Both the position numbers and the translations under genes were made by a program. This document shows, in pieces, positions 58,836 through 64,000 of a stretch of 64,000 nt of DNA. The notes beneath the pieces were generated by a model. The model had not been told where the DNA came from and ran no database searches. It saw nothing but the letters and a program-made list of their open reading frames with translations. Within the stretch, counting starts at the first letter, position 1; the number at the start of each line of letters is the position of its first letter. The DNA is taken from assembly GCF_032121415.1 (NCBI RefSeq), contig NZ_CP135079.1, positions 3,782,001 to 3,846,000 on the forward strand, in the 5' to 3' direction. This DNA comes from Streptomyces parvus (GTDB taxonomy: Bacteria > Actinomycetota > Actinomycetes > Streptomycetales > Streptomycetaceae).

Positions 58836-60458
58836 ATGGCCAAGATCATCGCGTTCGACGAGGAGGCACGGCGCGGTCTCGAGCGCGGGATGAACCAGCT
58901 CGCCGACGCCGTCAAGGTCACCCTCGGCCCCAAGGGCCGCAACGTCGTCCTCGAGAAGAAGTGGGGCGCGCCCACGATCACCAACGATGGTGTTTCCATC
59001 GCCAAGGAGATCGAGCTCGAGGACCCGTACGAGAAGATCGGTGCGGAGCTGGTCAAGGAGGTCGCCAAGAAGACGGACGACGTCGCCGGCGACGGTACGA
59101 CCACCGCCACCGTTCTCGCCCAGGCCCTCGTCCGCGAGGGTCTGCGCAACGTAGCCGCCGGCGCCAACCCGATGGCCCTCAAGCGCGGTATCGAGAAGGC
59201 CGTCGAGGCCGTCTCCGCCGCTCTGCTGGAGCAGGCCAAGGACGTGGAGACCAAGGAGCAGATCGCTTCGACCGCCTCCATCTCCGCCGCCGACACCGAG
59301 ATCGGCGCCAAGATCGCCGAGGCGATGGACAAGGTCGGCAAGGAAGGCGTCATCACCGTCGAGGAGTCCCAGACCTTCGGTCTGGAGCTGGAGCTCACCG
59401 AGGGTATGCGCTTCGACAAGGGCTACATCTCGGCGTACTTCGCCACCGACATGGAGCGTATGGAGGCGTCGCTCGACGACCCGTACATCCTGATCGTCAA
59501 CTCGAAGATCGGCAGCGTCAAGGACCTGATCCCGCTGCTGGAGAAGGTCATGCAGTCGGGCAAGCCCCTGCTGATCATCGCCGAGGACGTCGAGGGCGAG
59601 GCGCTCTCCACCCTGGTCGTCAACAAGATCAAGGGCACGTTCAAGTCCGTCGCCGTCAAGGCTCCGGGCTTCGGCGACCGCCGCAAGGCCATGCTCGCGG
59701 ACATCGCCATCCTCACCGGCGGCACCGTGATCTCCGAGGAGGTCGGTCTCAAGCTGGAGAACGCCGGCCTGGACCTGCTCGGCCGCGCCCGCAAGGTCGT
59801 CATCACCAAGGACGAGACGACGATCGTCGACGGCGCCGGTGACAGCGACCAGGTTCAGGGCCGCGTCAACCAGATCCGAGCCGAGATCGAGAACTCCGAC
59901 TCGGACTACGACCGCGAGAAGCTCCAGGAGCGCCTCGCGAAGCTGGCCGGCGGCGTGGCCGTCATCAAGGCCGGCGCCGCCACCGAGGTGGAGCTCAAGG
60001 AGCGCAAGCACCGCATCGAGGACGCGGTGCGCAACGCCAAGGCCGCCGTCGAGGAGGGCATCGTCGCCGGTGGTGGCGTGGCTCTGCTCCAGGCCTCGGC
60101 CGTCTTCGAGAAGCTCGACCTCACGGGCGACGAGGCGACCGGCGCCAACGCCGTGAAGCTCGCGCTGGAGGCCCCGCTCAAGCAGATCGCCGTCAACGGT
60201 GGTCTGGAGGGTGGCGTCGTCGTGGAGAAGGTCCGCAACCTGCCGATCGGTCACGGCCTCAACGCCGCGACCGGCGAGTACGTCGACATGATCGCCGAGG
60301 GCATCCTCGACCCGGCGAAGGTCACGCGCTCCGCCCTGCAGAACGCCGCGTCCATCGCCGCGCTGTTCCTCACCACCGAGGCCGTCATCGCCGACAAGCC
60401 CGAGAAGGCCGGCGCGGCCGCTCCGGGCGGCATGCCGGGCGGTGACATGGACTTCTGA
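58836..60458 (+). CDS. groEL2: Chaperonin GroEL2
   Basis: This 540-residue 60-kDa chaperonin includes the nucleotide-binding VTLGPKGRNVVLEKKWGAP and GDGTTTATVLA segments and the C-terminal equatorial domain, ending in GGMPGGDMDF (the Gly/Met tail of GroEL2, not the His-rich GroEL1 tail). No groES accompanies it, as expected for the second Streptomyces groEL. GGAGG precedes ATG 58836. Two CIRCE operators lie upstream, so it is HrcA-controlled and heat-induced. A 16-bp hairpin terminates it. Confidence 0.98.
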   Translation: MAKIIAFDEEARRGLERGMNQLADAVKVTLGPKGRNVVLEKKWGAPTITNDGVSIAKEIELEDPYEKIGAELVKEVAKKTDDVAGDGTTTATVLAQALVREGLRNVAAGANPMALKRGIEKAVEAVSAALLEQAKDVETKEQIASTASISAADTEIGAKIAEAMDKVGKEGVITVEESQTFGLELELTEGMRFDKGYISAYFATDMERMEASLDDPYILIVNSKIGSVKDLIPLLEKVMQSGKPLLIIAEDVEGEALSTLVVNKIKGTFKSVAVKAPGFGDRRKAMLADIAILTGGTVISEEVGLKLENAGLDLLGRARKVVITKDETTIVDGAGDSDQVQGRVNQIRAEIENSDSDYDREKLQERLAKLAGGVAVIKAGAATEVELKERKHRIEDAVRNAKAAVEEGIVAGGGVALLQASAVFEKLDLTGDEATGANAVKLALEAPLKQIAVNGGLEGGVVVEKVRNLPIGHGLNAATGEYVDMIAEGILDPAKVTRSALQNAASIAALFLTTEAVIADKPEKAGAAAPGGMPGGDMDF

Positions 60459-60507
60459 TCGGCTCCCGGTTCACGCCGGGTCGATCGATCGAAGCTCCGC
60501 GTACGTC

Positions 60508-60551
60508 CCACAGGGGCGGCATCTCCTTCACGGGGGATGCCGCCCCTGTGG
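60508..60551 (+). terminator. groEL2 terminator
   Basis: CCACAGGGGCGGCATC (60508-60523) pairs perfectly with 60536-60551 around a 12-nt loop, 49 bp after the stop. Confidence 0.8.
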
Positions 60552-61034
60552 CGTGTCCGGGTTCCCCGGGGCCGTGCCCGGGCCCCGGGGACGATGGCGT
60601 GAGGGGGTGCGGCCGGTCGGTCGCGCGGGGACCGCGTGGCCGAATGACCACTTGCCGCGGCCGCTCCCGTACGGCAGCACTTTCCGGCGCGACTGTGCCG
60701 AGGGCGGTGGCGCGCCCGCGGTCCCTGGGGTAGAGCGGCCGTGGAGCCCGCGCCGAGGCCCGTTCCCGCCGGTTCGCCGGGTCCGCCGACGGCCGCTCCC
60801 CGTCGTGCCAGCTCACCGCCCGGCCCGGCGGCGCCTTCAGTCATTGGTCCAGTCCACCGAGCGCCCCCGCCCGGGTCGTGTGCGACTGCACAGGGCGGTC
60901 GGAGGGTTGCCCCGGCCGGGGGCCGCGGTATCCCGAATCGGCCCGCCCCCGATCTCGGCGCTCGCGCTATCCGGCCAACTTCGCACGGTAAGTCGGAATC
61001 ATGCGTACCGGTTCAACAGCCGGACATGATGGCT
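60552..61034. other. Gene-free region before the lasso cluster
   Basis: No coding frame with convincing codon use or ribosome-binding site is visible. The sequence is GC-rich without clear promoter elements. The lasso operon's regulatory sites begin at 61035. Confidence 0.4.
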
Positions 61035-61102
61035 CTGGTGTTCGCAGGGTGAACACCAGTCGCACCAATAACTCCAGTTATGCAGAGCCCTTTGGGCATA
61101 AC
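61035..61102 (+). promoter_or_regulatory. Two inverted repeats upstream of the lasso precursor gene
   Basis: CTGGTGTTC (61035-61043) / GAACACCAG (61051-61059) is a perfect 9-bp inverted repeat with a 7-bp spacer. GTTATGC (61077-61083) / GCATAAC (61096-61102) is a second, with a 12-bp spacer. Both lie within 100 bp of the precursor start and are AT-richer than their surroundings, so they probably flank or overlap the promoter. No regulator gene is visible in the window. Confidence 0.5.
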
Positions 61103-61132
61103 GGTCGTCAACCGCGCAGAAGGGAAGGTGTC

Positions 61133-61264
61133 ATGAAGCAGCAGAAGCAGCAGAAGAAGGCTTACGTGAAGCCGTCGATGCACCAGCAGGGCGACTTCTC
61201 GAAGAAGACCGCCGGCTACTTCGTCGGCTCGTACAAGGAGTACTGGACCCGGCGCATCATCTGA
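61133..61264 (+). CDS. Lasso peptide precursor (A)
   Basis: This 43-residue precursor has a Lys/Gln-rich leader containing the RRE-binding pattern YVKPSMHQQG (YxxPxLxxxG type) and Thr at the penultimate leader position (KKTA). The 16-residue core is GYFVGSYKEYWTRRII. Gly1 and Glu9 allow a nine-residue macrolactam ring with tail YWTRRII threaded through; Trp and Arg are plausible steric locks. The class is II (no cysteines). The core differs only by Thr for Ser at position 12 from SRO15-2005 as I recall it. AAGGGAAGG precedes ATG 61133. Cyclase, RRE and protease genes follow. Confidence 0.95.
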   Translation: MKQQKQQKKAYVKPSMHQQGDFSKKTAGYFVGSYKEYWTRRII

Positions 61265-61314
61265 TCCGCCGATCCGATCCCTGCGCAGCGCGTGAGAACT
61301 TCCGAAAGGTGAAG

Positions 61315-63285
61315 ATGCCCGGTCAGTTGCGTGACTACTTCGTCGTCCTGCCGGACAGCGCGGCGGGAGCGGCAGCGGCCGGGCAGCTTCCCGTGCCGGA
61401 AGCGGCCGCCGGGCGGTCCTCCGCGCCGGAAGCCACCGGGCCCGCCCGGGAGGCGGGCGACACCCTGACCGTCGCCCATCCCTCGGGCCGGCCCTGGGTC
61501 GTCGCCCGTCCGCTGGTGCGCAGGGTCAGCCACCTCGCGCGAGGCGAGGACGCCCTCGTCCTCATCGGCCCGGACCGCGTCCCCGAGGCCGTGCTCGCCC
61601 GGATCCTGGAAGGCGCCCGCGACCGGACCGGCCTGGAGCGCCGCCTCGCCCGGCTGCCCGGCCTCTACCACGTGGTCGCCCGGCTGTCCGGGGAGAGCTG
61701 GATCCGGGGCACCGCCACCGGACTCCGCCGCATCTACCACGCCCGGCACCCCGCGGCCGGAACCATCGCCTCCGACCGCCCCGCCGTCCTGGCCCGCCTG
61801 ATCGGCGCCCCCCTGGACGAGAGCGCGCTGGCGCTCCGGCTGCTGGACTTCCTGCCGCACCCCCTGAGCCGCCGCGCCGTGTGGCGGGGCGTCCACGAGA
61901 CCGGCGCCGGGTACGGCCTGGCCCTGCCCGTCGCAGTACCGGGCACGGCCGCCGTCCCCCATCCCGCGGAGCACCGCTGGTGGGAGCCGCCGCCCGGGGA
62001 ACTGCCCCTGGCGGAGGGGGCCCGCAGGGCCGCGGACGCCATCGCGGCCTCCGTACGGGCCCATGTCGGCGGCCTGGACCGGATCAGCTGCGAACTCTCC
62101 GGCGGCCTGGACTCCACCGTCCTCGCCTTCGCCGCCCGGGAGACCGGCCCCGCGTCGCTGTCCCTCCTGACGGTGGCCGCCCGGGACCGCTACAGCGAGG
62201 ACGAGACCTGGGCGCGCAGGGCGGTCGAGGCGGCACGGAACACGGCCGCGACCGCCGTGAACGGCCACACCGCCCTGGACCACCACGTCATCCCCGCCGA
62301 CGACGCCCCCTACTTCTACGCCGATCTCGCCTCCACCGCGGCCGAGTTGAACGACGAACCGCTCCCCGTCGCCCCCGGCCGGGCCCGTGCGGAACTGCTC
62401 CTCGGCCGCGCCCGTGCCACCGGCTCCCGCTACCACCTCACCGGCTACGGCGGCGACGAGATCTTCCTCGGCCTGCCCCACGCCTACCAGGACCTCTTCC
62501 ACGGCAACCCGTTCACCGCCTGGAGCCACCTCGGCGGCCTGCGCCACCAGCTCGGCTGGCCGTTCCTGCCGACCCTGAAGGCCCTGCTGGACCGTTCGGC
62601 GTTCCCCCGCTGGATCGCCGGGGCGGTCACCGCCGAACCCCAGCCCGTCGCCCGGACCCCGCTGCTCTCCTGGGGCGTACGGCAGTCCCTGCACCCCTGG
62701 CTCACCGAGCACGCGAACACCCTGATCGCCGGGGAGTTCCGGACCGCCGCCGAGCACGCCGAACCGATCGACCCGTGGCGGGGACGGCACGCGGACATCG
62801 ACGGCGTACGGATGGGAGCCCGGCACTTCCAGGCGATGGAGGACATCGGCATGACGATCGGGCTGCCGGTCGCCGCGCCCTTCTACGACGACCGGGTCCT
62901 GGAGGCGACCCTCGCCGTACGCCTCCCTGAGCGCATCAGCCCCTGGCGCTACAAGCCGCTGCTCGTCGAGGCGATGCGCGGGGTGGTGCCCGACGCGCTG
63001 CCGGCCCGGACGACGAAGGACCACATGGCCTCCGACGAACACCAGGGCCTGCGCGAACACGCGGCGGAACTGACCGAGTTGTGGACCGGCTCCCGCCTCG
63101 CCGAACACGGCCTGGTCGACGCCCGCCACCTGCTCCGACTGGCGGCCGAACCCTTCTCACCGGTCCTGGTCGAACACTCCATCAGCTCCACCGTGGCCGG
63201 GGAGACCTGGCTCCGCACGGCCGAGAACGCCTGGCCCACACCCCGGCCGACCCCCACGACCACCCCCAGCGAGGCAACCCTGTGA
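61315..63285 (+). CDS. Lasso peptide cyclase (asparagine-synthase-like, C)
   Basis: This ~656-residue protein has an N-terminal glutaminase-like domain that lacks the catalytic N-terminal Cys, followed by the ATP-pyrophosphatase domain with SGGLDS at 262-267 and later TGYGGDEIFLGL and a KDHMASDEH segment near the end. It activates the Glu9 side chain as AMP ester and closes the ring with Gly1. ATG 61315 is preceded by AAAGG; a GTG at 61309 is possible. It starts 50 bp after the precursor and overlaps the next gene by 4 bp. Confidence 0.93.
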   Translation: MPGQLRDYFVVLPDSAAGAAAAGQLPVPEAAAGRSSAPEATGPAREAGDTLTVAHPSGRPWVVARPLVRRVSHLARGEDALVLIGPDRVPEAVLARILEGARDRTGLERRLARLPGLYHVVARLSGESWIRGTATGLRRIYHARHPAAGTIASDRPAVLARLIGAPLDESALALRLLDFLPHPLSRRAVWRGVHETGAGYGLALPVAVPGTAAVPHPAEHRWWEPPPGELPLAEGARRAADAIAASVRAHVGGLDRISCELSGGLDSTVLAFAARETGPASLSLLTVAARDRYSEDETWARRAVEAARNTAATAVNGHTALDHHVIPADDAPYFYADLASTAAELNDEPLPVAPGRARAELLLGRARATGSRYHLTGYGGDEIFLGLPHAYQDLFHGNPFTAWSHLGGLRHQLGWPFLPTLKALLDRSAFPRWIAGAVTAEPQPVARTPLLSWGVRQSLHPWLTEHANTLIAGEFRTAAEHAEPIDPWRGRHADIDGVRMGARHFQAMEDIGMTIGLPVAAPFYDDRVLEATLAVRLPERISPWRYKPLLVEAMRGVVPDALPARTTKDHMASDEHQGLREHAAELTELWTGSRLAEHGLVDARHLLRLAAEPFSPVLVEHSISSTVAGETWLRTAENAWPTPRPTPTTTPSEATL

Positions 63286-63533
63286 AGCTCAGAAAAGGCA
63301 TCGCCGTCACGACCACCGAGTACGGCGGCGTCCTCCTCGACGAGAAGAGCGGCAGCTACTGGCAGTTGAACGACACCGGCGTCATCGTCGTCGAGACCCT
63401 CGCGGCCGGCCGCGCCCCCGGGGCCGCCGTCGACCGGATCGTCGCCGAGTTCGACGTCGAGCGCGCCGAGGCCGAGTCGGACGTCGCGGAGCTGACCCGC
63501 CGGCTCGTCGAGGCGAAGATCGTGCGCCCATGA
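63282..63533 (+). CDS. Lasso RRE protein (PqqD-like, B1)
   Basis: This 83-residue RiPP-recognition element, PqqD-like winged fold, starts MKLRKGIAVTTTEYGGVLLD, with KSGSYWQLNDTGVIVV. It binds the precursor leader and presents it to the protease. GTG 63282 overlaps the cyclase stop, and its own stop overlaps the B2 start (ATGA). Confidence 0.92.
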   Translation: MKLRKGIAVTTTEYGGVLLDEKSGSYWQLNDTGVIVVETLAAGRAPGAAVDRIVAEFDVERAEAESDVAELTRRLVEAKIVRP

Positions 63534-64000
63534 CCACCGAGATGACGATGCCGCGCAGTGGCGCCGGAGCGGGCGGGGTGCGGCTGCGGACCGCCATCGC
63601 CGCCGCGATCGTCCTGGCCCGGCTCAAGCCCGGCCGGCTGCGCCGGGTGCTGGCCCGGTGTTCCCGGGGCGCGCGCCCGGCCTCGTACGCCGAGACGCTG
63701 GAGGTGCTGGAGGCGGTCGTCGCCGGCAGCCCCCGCTGCGCGAGCCGTTACGGCTGCCTGCCCCGGTCCGTGGCCGTCGCCCTGGCGTGCCGGCTCTCCG
63801 GTGTCTGGCCCGACTGGTGCGCGGGGGTGTGGGCGTCCCCGCCGTTCTCCCCGCACGCCTGGGTGCTGGCGGAAGGACGTACGGTCGGGGAGCAGGCAGA
63901 GGCCGCCGATCTGCGTCCTTTGATGGTGGTGACGGTACGCGAGGGGGTTCGGGGTGAGCGCGGTGGCGGGGCCGGTGGCGGGGCCGGGGCAGGCGGGTCA
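63530..64000 (+). CDS. Lasso leader peptidase (transglutaminase-like, B2), 3' end outside the window
   Basis: This transglutaminase-fold cysteine protease removes the leader. Cys76 in RYGCLPRSVAVALACRL and His109 in SPHAWV form the catalytic pair; the Asp is probably in the following EADLRP. The frame is still open at the window end (157 codons). The usual B2 length is about 140-150 residues, so the stop should lie close by. A Gly/Ala-rich end and a GTG in another frame at 63954 may mark overlap with the next gene, often an ABC transporter. Confidence 0.88.
   Translation, partial: MTTEMTMPRSGAGAGGVRLRTAIAAAIVLARLKPGRLRRVLARCSRGARPASYAETLEVLEAVVAGSPRCASRYGCLPRSVAVALACRLSGVWPDWCAGVWASPPFSPHAWVLAEGRTVGEQAEAADLRPLMVVTVREGVRGERGGGAGGGAGAGGS

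Noticed and set aside
1..64000. CRISPR arrays, insertion sequences and rRNA
   Set aside because: No regularly spaced direct repeats with unique spacers, no transposase and no rRNA signature were seen. The repeats found are short tandem or inverted repeats.

Overview
The window is high-GC chromosomal DNA from a Streptomyces. BldG, a CpaE/Ssd-to-TadE secretion-pilus cluster, a lysine-tailed TopA, a thymidylate kinase fused to a transporter-like membrane domain, K+-independent H+-pyrophosphatase and a CIRCE-controlled GroEL2 together leave little doubt about the genus. The encoded lasso core GYFVGSYKEYWTRRII differs by one residue from the S. roseosporus lasso peptide SRO15-2005 as I remember it, so the S. 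griseus/S. roseosporus clade is a reasonable guess (inference).

Layout, left block (1-42 kb): a NUDIX hydrolase cut by the window edge, an MBL hydrolase, crp, nth, a CoA-pyrophosphatase-type NUDIX, a MarP-type membrane serine protease, an epoxide-hydrolase-like enzyme, a small membrane protein, nhaA and acsA. Next come a deacetylase-like lipoprotein, a CooC/ParA-type ATPase, a degenerate Fic-like protein and a HAD phosphatase. The Tad cluster follows (ssd, tadA, tadB, tadC, a pilin-like DUF4244 protein and two TadE-like proteins), then an MrfA-type helicase, bldG-apgA, hppA, a lipoprotein, a methyltransferase, topA, tmk, holB and a secreted SlpD/E-type hydrolase, ending at tRNA-Thr(CGT). From memory this order matches M. 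tuberculosis Rv3644c-Rv3677c and S. coelicolor SCO3577 down to SCO3540.

Middle (42.2-50 kb): a disturbed junction. It holds a frameshifted gene, about 1 kb without a convincing gene, and a cold-shock cassette (MerR-like regulator, CspA, DEAD-box RNA helicase, CBS protein, SCO5918-family protein). It also has a GvpU-like gene with a promoter suggesting a leaderless mRNA, and a Ser/Thr kinase remnant lacking its catalytic loop. A 31-bp inverted repeat links that remnant to the neighbouring GntR gene.

Right block (50-64 kb): an ABC transporter/GntR operon with a palindromic operator; convergent otsB and otsA (trehalose) plus gpgS (glucosylglycerate); a SAM riboswitch ahead of a threonine-synthase paralog and a sulfur-carrier protein ending in Gly-Gly-Cys; a second cold-shock gene; groEL2 with two CIRCE operators; and a lasso-peptide cluster (precursor, cyclase, RRE protein, protease) that runs off the right edge.

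The two most interesting systems are the riboswitch-threonine synthase-sulfur carrier unit, whose parts fit thiocarboxylate-dependent homocysteine formation from O-phosphohomoserine, and the lasso cluster, for which a mature mass can be predicted. Smaller regulatory observations include a hairpin that pairs part of the Shine-Dalgarno of the cold-shock helicase, a DnaA-box pair ahead of the Tad operon, a Crp-like site ahead of crp and paired inverted repeats ahead of the lasso precursor.
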